Shown here: piece by piece, positions 34,353 to 40,932 of the stretch
How the letters are laid out: each line of letters opens with the position of its first letter
Position numbering within the stretch: position 1 is the stretch's first letter
Assembly: GCA_964402955.1 (NCBI GenBank)
Contig: CAYOEZ010000011.1
Span: forward strand, 1-42,421
DNA length: 42,421 bases
Direction: 5' to 3'
Source: CAYOEZ01 sp964402955
GTDB taxonomy: Bacteria; Chloroflexota; DTOL01; DAOUCN01
Position numbers and translations under genes: made by a program
The notes under the pieces: model-generated
Seen by the model: the letters and a program-made list of their open reading frames with translations, nothing else
The model's database searches: none
What the model was told of the DNA's origin: nothing

Positions 34353-34820
34353 ATGAAAGTCGCGCTCGGTAACGATCACTCCGGCTTTCCGATGAAATCC
34401 GAGGTTAGAGCCATCCTGGAATCGCTGGGCGTCGAGGTCATCGACTTTGGCAGCTATACCCCCGAGAGTGTCGACTTCCCAGATATTGCGCGCAAGGTCT
34501 GCGACGCCGTACGCCACGGAGAGGCCGATCGTGGCGTGATGCTCTGCGGCACCGGCGTCGGCGCGTGCATGGCGGCCAACAAGATCCCCGGCATCCGCGC
34601 CTCCGTCTGCCATGATGTCCACTGCGCCCATCAAGGCGTCGAACATGACGACATGAACGTGATGTGTCTGGGAGCGAAGATCATCGGCCCCTGGCTGGCG
34701 CGCGATCTGATCGCCGCCTACGTGCAAGCACGGTTCGCCGACAGCGAGGACTTCAGACGCCGTATCCAGAAGATGAGCGATCTTGAGTTGGCTTCCGCGC
34801 ACGAGTTACTGGGTGTATGA
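34353..34820 (+). CDS. rpiB: RpiB/LacA/LacB family sugar-phosphate isomerase
   Basis: 155-residue isomerase of the ribose-5-phosphate isomerase B family. KVALGNDHSGFPMKSEV has the Asp/His phosphate-ring site. The catalytic Cys lies in GVMLCGTGVGACMAANK, where GTGVG is the anion hole. IRASVCHDVHCAHQGVEHDDMNVMCLGAK is the conserved second half. It probably interconverts ribulose-5- and ribose-5-phosphate, but allose- or galactose-6-phosphate specificity cannot be excluded. Start ATG 34353 follows GTGGAGGA; the in-frame GTG 34338 overlaps the ribosome site. Confidence 0.93.
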   Translation: MKVALGNDHSGFPMKSEVRAILESLGVEVIDFGSYTPESVDFPDIARKVCDAVRHGEADRGVMLCGTGVGACMAANKIPGIRASVCHDVHCAHQGVEHDDMNVMCLGAKIIGPWLARDLIAAYVQARFADSEDFRRRIQKMSDLELASAHELLGV

Positions 34821-34914
34821 CGCGGAGAGGGGAAGAGGGAAAGACGCGGTGACGAGAGGACACGGAGCAGCGCCCGCGCGTGTCATCGCGTCTTCCTATC
34901 TTCGCGTCATTTTT
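34817..34914 (+). terminator. Long imperfect hairpin with T-run after rpiB
   Basis: ATGACGCG (34817-34824), which includes the rpiB stop codon, pairs with 34903-34910; the inner segment GACGCGGTGAC (34853-34863) pairs imperfectly with GTCATCGCGTC (34882-34892). The stem is followed by TTTTT (34910-34914). It can act as the rpiB terminator. The G-rich AGACGCGG composition resembles the 8-base repeat at 42332. Confidence 0.6.
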
Positions 34915-34915
34915 G

Positions 34916-34944
34916 TTGCATAGGTCTTCACAATGTGGTAGAAT
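34916..34944 (+). promoter_or_regulatory. Promoter of rex
   Basis: TTGCAT (34916-34921), 17 bases, TAGAAT (34939-34944). The ATG at 34946 would lie upstream of the transcription start, supporting ATG 34982 with GGGAGG (34969-34974) as the Rex start. Confidence 0.65.
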
Positions 34945-34981
34945 CATGGGGTCAATTGTGCGCGTGTCGGGAGGATATCGC

Positions 34982-35647
34982 ATGGTCACTGATGTTCCGG
35001 AGATCGTGGTGCGCCGCCTGCCGCTCTATGCACGGGCGCTGCAATGGCTTGAGATGGACGGGGTGCCGACCATCTCTTCTGCCGAACTGGGTGAACGGTT
35101 GGGCATGACCCCTGCCCAGATCCGTAAGGACCTCTCCTACTTCGGCGAGTTTGGCAAGCAGGGCATGGGATACGACGTCATATTCCTGTGCGAGCAACTG
35201 CGCCAGATTCTGGGCGTCGATCGCGAGTGGCTGGCCGCTCTGGTCGGTATCGGTGACCTGGGGCATGCCATCGCCCGCTATGGTGGGTTCACGCGGCGCG
35301 GATTCAAGATTGCAGCGCTCTTTGACCAGGATCCGCAGAAGATCGGTCAGCAGATCGGCGAGTTGGAGATCATTTCCATCGACAAACTGCCCATGGTTGT
35401 GCGCGGCCTGCGCATTCACCTGGGCATCCTGGCGGTTCCAGCCAGCCAGTCGCAGTGGGTGGCCGATATGATGGTGGCCGCCGGCATTCGCGGCATCCTT
35501 TCCTACGCCCCCATCCATCTACATGTACCCAAGGGAATCCGTGTACGCTACATCGACCCTGTTGTCACACTGCAATCCATGACCTTCCACCTCAAGCCTG
35601 GCTCAACCACCGCCGACAATGGCGATGACAGCAACGTGAGGGAGTGA
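34982..35647 (+). CDS. rex: Redox-sensing transcriptional repressor Rex
   Basis: 221-residue regulator that binds DNA when NADH/NAD is low and releases it on NADH binding, controlling fermentation and respiration genes. The N-terminal winged helix (1-~75) has VRRLPLYARALQWL and SSAELGERLGMTPAQIRKDLSYFGEFGKQGMGY, the signature recognition region. The Rossmann domain has VGIGDLGHAIARYGGF, an acidic position at FDQDPQKIG (Asp after strand 2, NAD type) and ILAVPASQSQWVADMMVAAGIRGILSYAP. The C-terminal swapped helix is followed by a short Asp/Asn-rich tail. It is transcribed alone. Confidence 0.95.
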   Translation: MVTDVPEIVVRRLPLYARALQWLEMDGVPTISSAELGERLGMTPAQIRKDLSYFGEFGKQGMGYDVIFLCEQLRQILGVDREWLAALVGIGDLGHAIARYGGFTRRGFKIAALFDQDPQKIGQQIGELEIISIDKLPMVVRGLRIHLGILAVPASQSQWVADMMVAAGIRGILSYAPIHLHVPKGIRVRYIDPVVTLQSMTFHLKPGSTTADNGDDSNVRE

Positions 35648-35649
35648 AC

Positions 35650-35807
35650 GAGCAGGGTATAGGGTTCAGGGGTCAGGGATCCGGAACAGCGGCGAACAAT
35701 GAAAACGGGGAGTAGCCAGTCATCGGCTTCTCCCCGTTTATTTTACCTACTGCTGCCCCCGGGAATCGAATCCCGGACCCCTGACCCCTGTCCCCGGAAC
35801 CCTGCTC
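35650..35807. repeat. Nested inverted repeat between convergent rex and mreB
   Basis: Outer arms GAGCAGGGT (35650-35658) and ACCCTGCTC (35799-35807); next the G/A-rich segment around 35668-35678 pairs with CCCTGACCCC further right. The rex terminator lies in the centre. The hairpin CCCGGGAATCGAATCCCGG (about 35757-35776) recalls a tRNA T-arm but has an 8-base loop and no tRNA body. Confidence 0.65.
35703..35744 (+). terminator. Rho-independent terminator of rex
   Basis: AAACGGGGAG (35703-35712) pairs with CTCCCCGTTT (35730-35739), with an inner AGCC/GGCT pair, followed by ATTTT. Located 56 bases after the rex stop. On the minus strand AAAAC follows less clearly, so orientation is mainly plus. 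Confidence 0.85.
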
Positions 35808-35810
35808 TTC

Positions 35811-36815
35811 CTACACCGTCGGCAGATTCTTGCGCAAGATCGCGTAGTGCTCCAGGGCCAGCCCGGCGCCCATCGCCACACAGATCAAAGGATCTTCGGC
35901 CAGGTGGCAGGGAATGCCCGTCTCACGCGTGAGCAGATTGTCAAGATTACGCAGCAGTGACGTGCCCCCCGTCATGACAATGCCCTTGTCAATCACATCT
36001 GACGACAATTCCGGCGGCGTCTTCTCAAGAACAGACTTAACAGTGTTAACAATCGCCTGCAGAGAATCGGACATCGCCTCAGTCACTTCGGTGGAGGTGA
36101 AGCTGATGGTGCGGGGCAAGCCGGCGACCACGTCGCGACCGCGCACTTCCATCTTCATCTCCTCATCCATGGGCAGGGCGCTGCCAATCTGAATCTTCAC
36201 TTGCTCAGCGGTACGCTCGCCGATAGCCAGGTTGTACTTGCGCTTGACATAGGCGGTTATTGCTTCGTCCAGGTTCATCCCGCCGACACGCGTCGAGGCG
36301 CTGACGACGATGCCATTCAGCGAAATAACAGCAGCCTCGGTCGTTCCTCCACCGATATTGACCACCATGTTACCCGACGGCAGGGCAATCGGAACCTTGG
36401 CGCCAATCGCCGCGGCCAACGGCTCGGGGATCAGGTAGGCCGCCCGCGCCCCGGCCTGGATGGCAGCATCGTGCACAGCACGACTCTCGACGCTGGTCAC
36501 ACCCGTCGGCACAGAGACCATCACTTCAGGGCGAAAGAGTTGCACGCGACCGCACACTTTCGTGATGAAGTAGCGCAGCATTTCCTCGGTCACCATGTAG
36601 TCAGCGATGACTCCGCTGCGCATGGGCCGGCGCACTTCCAGCGATCCGGGTGTGCGGCCCAACATCTGCAAGGCATCGCGACCGATGGCCGCAATGCGGT
36701 TCTCGTTAACAGAAATAGCCACGACCGACGGCTCATTCAGGACAATGCCGCGGCCTTTGACATATACTAAGACGTTAACCGTTCCCAGGTCTATCCCAAT
36801 CTGGCGTGCAAACAT
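35811..36815 (-). CDS. mreB: Rod-shape-determining protein MreB
   Basis: 334-residue bacterial actin that organises cell-wall synthesis along the membrane. Actin-fold motifs are FARQIGIDLGTVNVLVYV (phosphate 1), MVVNIGGGTTEAAVISL (phosphate 2) and GIVMTGGTSLLRNLDNLL (adenosine). VPTGVTSVESRAVHDAA and LIPEPLAAAIGA are MreB-specific. The initial Met-Phe-Ala-Arg hydrophobic start may serve as a membrane tag. Length is normal. The ATG begins immediately after the atpC stop codon (zero spacing), so translation is coupled. The usual mreC/mreD partners do not follow; a convergent rex does. Confidence 0.96.
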   Translation of the reverse strand: MFARQIGIDLGTVNVLVYVKGRGIVLNEPSVVAISVNENRIAAIGRDALQMLGRTPGSLEVRRPMRSGVIADYMVTEEMLRYFITKVCGRVQLFRPEVMVSVPTGVTSVESRAVHDAAIQAGARAAYLIPEPLAAAIGAKVPIALPSGNMVVNIGGGTTEAAVISLNGIVVSASTRVGGMNLDEAITAYVKRKYNLAIGERTAEQVKIQIGSALPMDEEMKMEVRGRDVVAGLPRTISFTSTEVTEAMSDSLQAIVNTVKSVLEKTPPELSSDVIDKGIVMTGGTSLLRNLDNLLTRETGIPCHLAEDPLICVAMGAGLALEHYAILRKNLPTV

Positions 36816-37235
36816 CTACAAACCTCGTCGCTTTTTCTTCTGAGCTACCTTGAGGCGGACAACAGCACGGCGCACGGCGGCCTGGGCACGCGCAATGTCA
36901 ACTTGCTCACCTTTGCTCGCGTCGGCCAGGCGGTGCTGGGCTCGTTTGCGGGCTTCTTCAGCGCGTGCGTCGTCGATTTCCTCGGCGCGTTCCGCTGTGT
37001 CAGCCAGAATGGTGACTTTGTGCGGCAGAACTTCCATGAAGCCGCCGCCGACAGCCATCAGAATTTCCTGACCACCTTTGTGGACTCGCAATTCACCGGG
37101 CGCGAGCGTCGTCATCAGCGCGGCGTGATGCGGCAGTATCCCAAGCTCACCTTCGACGCCGGGAGCAACCACCGAATCCACGTCGTCTGTGTAGACAAGG
37201 CGCTCACCAGTCACAATTTCCAATCGGATCGGCAT
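36816..37235 (-). CDS. atpC: F1Fo ATP synthase epsilon subunit
   Basis: 139-residue central-stalk subunit. The N-terminal beta-barrel (1-~85) reads MPIRLEIVTGERLVYTDDVDSVVAPGVEGELGILPHHA in broken segments, with the LGILP(H)HA signature, then TTLAPGELRV. VGGGFMEVLPHKVTILADTAE closes the barrel. The helical domain (~88-139) is Arg/Lys/Ala-rich and ends in KKKRRGL. In most bacteria atpC directly follows atpD; here the gene on the same strand upstream is a DUF4015-type protein, so this atpC is detached from the other atp genes and coupled to mreB instead. ATG 37235 is preceded on the minus strand by AGGCTGATTAGAT, a weak to moderate ribosome site. Confidence 0.95.
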   Translation of the reverse strand: MPIRLEIVTGERLVYTDDVDSVVAPGVEGELGILPHHAALMTTLAPGELRVHKGGQEILMAVGGGFMEVLPHKVTILADTAERAEEIDDARAEEARKRAQHRLADASKGEQVDIARAQAAVRRAVVRLKVAQKKKRRGL

Positions 37236-37288
37236 ATCTAATCAGCCTCCGGCGGCTATGATAACATAGCACCTGGCAAACGTCAAGG

Positions 37289-39721
37289 TCAGGGCGATGT
37301 CTCCTCGCTGTAGACGCCGCCGGCATTCCACAACATCCATCCCTCCGCCCCGGCGTCAGCGGCCCCGCGCCGCTGCAAATCCAGCTCTCTAACCCCGTAG
37401 GTCAGCTTTTTGAACTGGTAATCATCGAAATCTTGCAGCCAGGGACGTATCTTCACCCCGGGCGTCGCCTTGAGCCTGGTCATGGCGAACTTGATGCTTT
37501 GGTAGACAACCTCATAGGGATGTGCGGGCACGTAATCAAGCCCGAGCGCGCCCACCTCCCACGTTGAGGGATAGACCATCGGGCAGATGTAGTCCACATA
37601 CTTGGCCATGTTCTCGATGCGCTGGCCAATCATCAGATCGTCGTCGCGGAACATGGTCCAGCCAAACGTGTCGACGGCCAGAGCCACGCCCAGCGGCCTC
37701 ACACGCCGGCGCGCCTCGGCCAGGAAGGTCTCGATGGCAGCGATGCGCGTCTCCATTGTCGAGCTGATTTCATAGCGGGCATAGGCCAGGCCAGCTCCCT
37801 GGATACAGGCCGGCGGGAAGCGGATATAGTCGAATTGGACCTCATCGAAGCCCATGTGCGCTGCTTCTTCGGCGATGCCAGCATTATAGTCGACCACTTC
37901 CTTGCGGAATGGGTCAACCCACAACGTACTGCCGTTGCCACAGTCGTCCCAGGGTTTGCCCGTGCGACTATCGGTGACGGACAGATCGGGCCGGGCCTCG
38001 ACCAGCAGGTTGTCTTTGAAGACCACCATGCGGGCGATCGTGTACATGCCGCGCTGCCTCGCCAGCCTGAGCACCTCATCCAGCCCCATCATGCTGCCCT
38101 GAAACTGAGGCTTGATTTCTTTGGCCAGCGGCGTGTCGCTCTTGTATGCAAGGTAGCCGTCGTCGCCCTTGATGTCGACGACAATGGCCGTCATGCCGGC
38201 GCGAGCGGCGAAGTCGATCAGGCTGCGCACGCGCTCTGGAACGGTCAGCAGGTAGAAGGGGATGAAAATGCCGCGCGCGGTGAGTGAGCCCAGGCGCACA
38301 TCCAGCGTCGTCAGTTGGCCGATGGTGACCAGCGCGCGATCGTGACCAATAGCGTTGACAATCAGCGACGCGCCCTCAGGGATGCCCGCCAGCTCATACG
38401 CGCCGTTGGCAGCGGTCGTCATGCTGACGCTGCCGGCGCTGACCTCGGCGCCTGCAATGGGCTGCCCGCTAGCGCCATCTCGCACCACACCGCGCAGAGT
38501 GTTGGGGCGCAGCGCCAACTCGACGCTCACCTGGCCGGTATAAGTGATGGCGGCTGAATCATGGGCGGCTGCCGTCGCAGACAGCAGCGCGCCCAGGGGA
38601 ACATGTGAGAGGCGAAACACTCCAGCACCGTCGCTGCCGGTCTGATTGGCGATAGCGCTGTGCTGCACGGTGACACTCACGCCGGTCATGGGCAGGCCCG
38701 TGTACAGGTCGCGTACCACGCCGCGCAGCGCGTCTGGCCGCAAGGCGAATGTAAGTGTTGGCTGGCCGGTGTAGGTCATCGCACTCGTTTCATGGTCGGG
38801 GCCGGACGCCGTCAGCACGGCGCCGCTACGTACCTGCCGCAACTGAAATACGCCGCCGGCAGCGCTGATTGTCGTGCGCGTGCTGTCGGTCTGTTGCAGG
38901 GTAATCGTGATGCCTGAGAGAGGCTGGCCGGTCGCCTGATCGCGCGCCAGCCCGGCTAAGCTATTGGCGGCCAGCGTCACCGTGACAACCGACCCGCCTT
39001 CGTAGCGCCGCGTCGCCGGCAGATAGCCGTCGGCCTGGATAGAGAACTGCGCCTGCTGCTTGACGCCACGCAGGATGAAACGCCCATCACCAGACGGCTG
39101 AACGGCCAGCCCCTCCTTGCTCAACACAGCGTGGCCAATGGGGCTACGTTCGCTTTCGTCTAGCGCCACCACCGCAACCGTGTTTGGTTCAAGAATAACT
39201 TGCAGCGTGTTCTCGCCGCCAAAGCTGAGGCTGAGCGGCTCATAGCCATCGGCGCTGACCTGAACCGTGGCGTCGTGCGTGACACGCACAAAACGATATG
39301 CCCCGTCGCCGGCAGTGACGAGTTTGTCGCCGCCCACATCAACCGCTGCGTTCGCCAGTGGTTGCGCCGAAGCGGCATCCGTGACGATCCCTTCCAGCAC
39401 AACTGGCTGCAAAGCCACGTCCACGGTCGCATTCCGATCCAATGGGGAGCCGACGCTGACAGCGCCGCCGGCAGGCTGATAGCCATCGAGGGCAAGCGTC
39501 AGGTCGCCAGCGCGGGCCACATGACTGAGCACGTAATGCCCCTGCGTGTCGCTTTGTGCGCTCGCCGCGCCGGAACGGACAGCGACGCCGCCGAGCGGCT
39601 CGCCGGTCAATGCATCGGTGACGACGCCGCGCACTGTGATAGACAACGTCAGCACGTAGATGAGGGAGGCCAGAAGGACGAGCAGAATGAGTGCAGCAGG
39701 TATGAGACGGCGCGCTTTCAC
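37289..39721 (-). CDS. Membrane-anchored protein with six carboxypeptidase-regulatory-like repeats and a DUF4015-type glycosidase domain
   Basis: 810 residues. A basic start and one hydrophobic segment (about 5-26, LIPAALILLVLLASLIYVL) indicate an uncleaved signal anchor, so the rest is extracellular. Next come six ~70-75-residue beta-sandwich units in residues ~30-475, each opening with a (V/L)xGxVxDxxTGxPLxG-like line and ending with a DVAL, TFALRP or ELALRP strand. The C-terminal ~330 residues match the putative glycosyl-hydrolase DUF4015 barrel: IPFYLLTVPERVRSLIDFA, VVDIKGDDGYLAY, ARMVVFKDNLL, GFDEVQFDYIRFP, VDTFGWTMF and VDYICPMVYPSTW, with acidic residues at strand ends. Start GTG 39721 has AAGGAG about 12 bases upstream and directly precedes the basic/hydrophobic anchor; the frame to 39859 crosses the promoter. 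Probable role in cell-wall or exopolysaccharide processing. Confidence 0.88.
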   Translation of the reverse strand: MKARRLIPAALILLVLLASLIYVLTLSITVRGVVTDALTGEPLGGVAVRSGAASAQSDTQGHYVLSHVARAGDLTLALDGYQPAGGAVSVGSPLDRNATVDVALQPVVLEGIVTDAASAQPLANAAVDVGGDKLVTAGDGAYRFVRVTHDATVQVSADGYEPLSLSFGGENTLQVILEPNTVAVVALDESERSPIGHAVLSKEGLAVQPSGDGRFILRGVKQQAQFSIQADGYLPATRRYEGGSVVTVTLAANSLAGLARDQATGQPLSGITITLQQTDSTRTTISAAGGVFQLRQVRSGAVLTASGPDHETSAMTYTGQPTLTFALRPDALRGVVRDLYTGLPMTGVSVTVQHSAIANQTGSDGAGVFRLSHVPLGALLSATAAAHDSAAITYTGQVSVELALRPNTLRGVVRDGASGQPIAGAEVSAGSVSMTTAANGAYELAGIPEGASLIVNAIGHDRALVTIGQLTTLDVRLGSLTARGIFIPFYLLTVPERVRSLIDFAARAGMTAIVVDIKGDDGYLAYKSDTPLAKEIKPQFQGSMMGLDEVLRLARQRGMYTIARMVVFKDNLLVEARPDLSVTDSRTGKPWDDCGNGSTLWVDPFRKEVVDYNAGIAEEAAHMGFDEVQFDYIRFPPACIQGAGLAYARYEISSTMETRIAAIETFLAEARRRVRPLGVALAVDTFGWTMFRDDDLMIGQRIENMAKYVDYICPMVYPSTWEVGALGLDYVPAHPYEVVYQSIKFAMTRLKATPGVKIRPWLQDFDDYQFKKLTYGVRELDLQRRGAADAGAEGWMLWNAGGVYSEETSP

Positions 39722-39757
39722 GTTGTCGATGTTTCTCCTTGCAATGAGTTGCAGGTT

Positions 39758-39786
39758 ATTATAGCATATCCAACCACAGACTGCAT
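39758..39786 (-). promoter_or_regulatory. Probable promoter of the DUF4015-type gene
   Basis: On the minus strand TATAAT (plus 39758-39763) is preceded by TGC, an extended -10; the -35 position (39781-39786, ATGCAG) is poor. Confidence 0.5.
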
Positions 39787-39823
39787 CGGCGCTGCCACGT
39801 CCAGAAATACGAGGACATCCAAC

Positions 39824-39897
39824 TGCCACGGATTGACACAGACGGACACGGATGTACAAATAGCTCTATCCGTGTTTATCCGCGTGCATCCGTGGCA
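39824..39897. repeat. Palindromic repeat of the CRCGGAT family
   Basis: Outer arms TGCCACGGAT (39824-39833) and complement (39888-39897); inner CACGGAT (39847-39853) with ATCCGTG (39868-39874). CACGGAT and the degenerate CACAGAC (39837-39843) keep a 10-base spacing. It lies in the divergent region between the DUF4015-type and HAD genes. Confidence 0.75.
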
Positions 39898-39937
39898 AAG
39901 GGTTATGGCCAACGGTGAGTCGTTTCACGACCGATGG

Positions 39938-39973
39938 TTGACAGGCCTCAGTTCTCTGTGCTATAAGATAGCT
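39938..39973 (+). promoter_or_regulatory. Promoter giving a probably leaderless HAD mRNA
   Basis: Perfect TTGACA (39938-39943), 18 bases, TATAAG (39962-39967) preceded by TGC. ATG 39974 starts seven bases after the -10, the expected first base of the transcript, and no Shine-Dalgarno sequence is present. Confidence 0.65.
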
Positions 39974-40699
39974 ATGATACACGCCGTTCTCTTCGACTTC
40001 TCCGGAACGCTCGCCAACTGCGGCGAGAGGTGGTGGGACCTGGAACTGGTCACGACCGTTCGTTCGCCGCTCACGCTGCTGCGCCAGCGCGGCGCCATTG
40101 CTATCAGCGATGACGATCTAGCGCGCGCCGATGATCTGTACAAAGTGATGAAACAGACGGCCAAGGAGAGCGGTGTGGAGATCTCCGCCCAGGAAGCGAC
40201 GCAGCAGGCCGCCGCCGGCCTTGGACTCACCGTGAGCGATGCGCTGATCAACGACACAGTCGATGAGCTTTTCCGCGCCTGCTTGCCCGACACATCTCCT
40301 CTCGACGGCGCCGCCACCACACTTGAGGCGCTGCAAGAGCGCGGGCTGGCCCTGGCAGTGATCTCCAATGCCCGCCACGGCGCATTCGTACCATGGACGC
40401 TCGAGCGGCTGGGCATGGCGCGCTTCTTGCGCAGCATTGTCGTCTCCGCTGATGTCCACCTGCGCAAGCCTCGCCCGGAGATCTACTGGAACACGCTGGC
40501 TGAGATGGGCGTTGCTCCCCACGCAGCAGCCTACGTCGGCGACTACTGGCCCTACGACATGGCCGGAGCGCGGGCGGCAGGCATGCGCTCCATCTGGCTG
40601 ATCGAAGCGGGCAAACCACATGACGACCTTCCCGCCGACGCCGCCATTTCCGGCCTGCCTGAGCTTCTCCCCGTTCTCGCACGGCTTTCCTCTGAGTAA
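39974..40699 (+). CDS. HAD-superfamily hydrolase
   Basis: 241-residue HAD hydrolase with a helical cap (about 20-95). Motif I is LFDFSGTLA: the nucleophile Asp9 is present, but the second Asp of DxD is Ser, as in some non-phosphatase or atypical members. Motif II is AVISNAR (Ser), motif III the Lys of HLRKPRPEIYW and motif IV GDYWPYDMAGARAAGM. The domain order suits subclass IA phosphoglycolate-phosphatase or dehalogenase-like enzymes; the substrate is not known. The frame is open far upstream (to 39200, antisense to the large gene), but homology begins at MIHAVLFDFSG, and the promoter geometry fixes ATG 39974. Confidence 0.9.
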   Translation: MIHAVLFDFSGTLANCGERWWDLELVTTVRSPLTLLRQRGAIAISDDDLARADDLYKVMKQTAKESGVEISAQEATQQAAAGLGLTVSDALINDTVDELFRACLPDTSPLDGAATTLEALQERGLALAVISNARHGAFVPWTLERLGMARFLRSIVVSADVHLRKPRPEIYWNTLAEMGVAPHAAAYVGDYWPYDMAGARAAGMRSIWLIEAGKPHDDLPADAAISGLPELLPVLARLSSE

Positions 40700-40727
40700 G
40701 ACGCTGAACGCGAGAGCAGGCTGTCAG

Positions 40728-40848
40728 AGGGGACGCGGATGTGCGCGGAAAAAGCCGCGGATGTACGCGGACACAGATTCTTCGCATCAAGAGGGGCTGA
40801 TAAGACCGAGTTGATCCGTGGCCCTTTCCGCGCACATCCGCGTCCCCT
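40728..40848. repeat. Perfect 24-bp inverted repeat of the CRCGGAT family
   Basis: Arms 40728-40751 and 40825-40848 are exact complements across a 73-base loop. The left side shows CGCGGA units at 10-base-like spacing, and the loop contains CACAGAT and ATCCGTG pieces of the same family. It occupies most of the HAD to AlbA_2 gap. Confidence 0.85.
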
Positions 40849-40857
40849 GTCCTTCTC

Positions 40858-40886
40858 TTGATTAGTAAGCGCAAACGTTGTATACT
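40858..40886 (+). promoter_or_regulatory. Promoter of the AlbA_2-domain gene
   Basis: TTGATT (40858-40863), 17 bases, TATACT (40881-40886). Leader of about 40 bases; GAGAC near 40925 gives at most a weak ribosome site for ATG 40933. Confidence 0.6.
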
Positions 40887-40932
40887 ATGTTATGTCGATC
40901 ACAAATCAGTCGCCAGTGAGTCTTAGAGACGT

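Noticed and set aside
34946..34981. Earlier Rex start at ATG 34946
   Set aside because: It lies between the -10 element and the expected transcription start, while ATG 34982 has GGGAGG at proper spacing.
35757..35776. tRNA-like T-arm (GATTCGATTC core on the minus strand)
   Set aside because: Loop is 8 bases, and no acceptor, D or anticodon arms fit around it; it is explained by the nested inverted repeat.
39200..39973. Long N-terminal extension of the HAD protein
   Set aside because: It is antisense to the DUF4015-type gene, crosses a palindromic repeat and a promoter, and the HAD motif I starts right after 39974.
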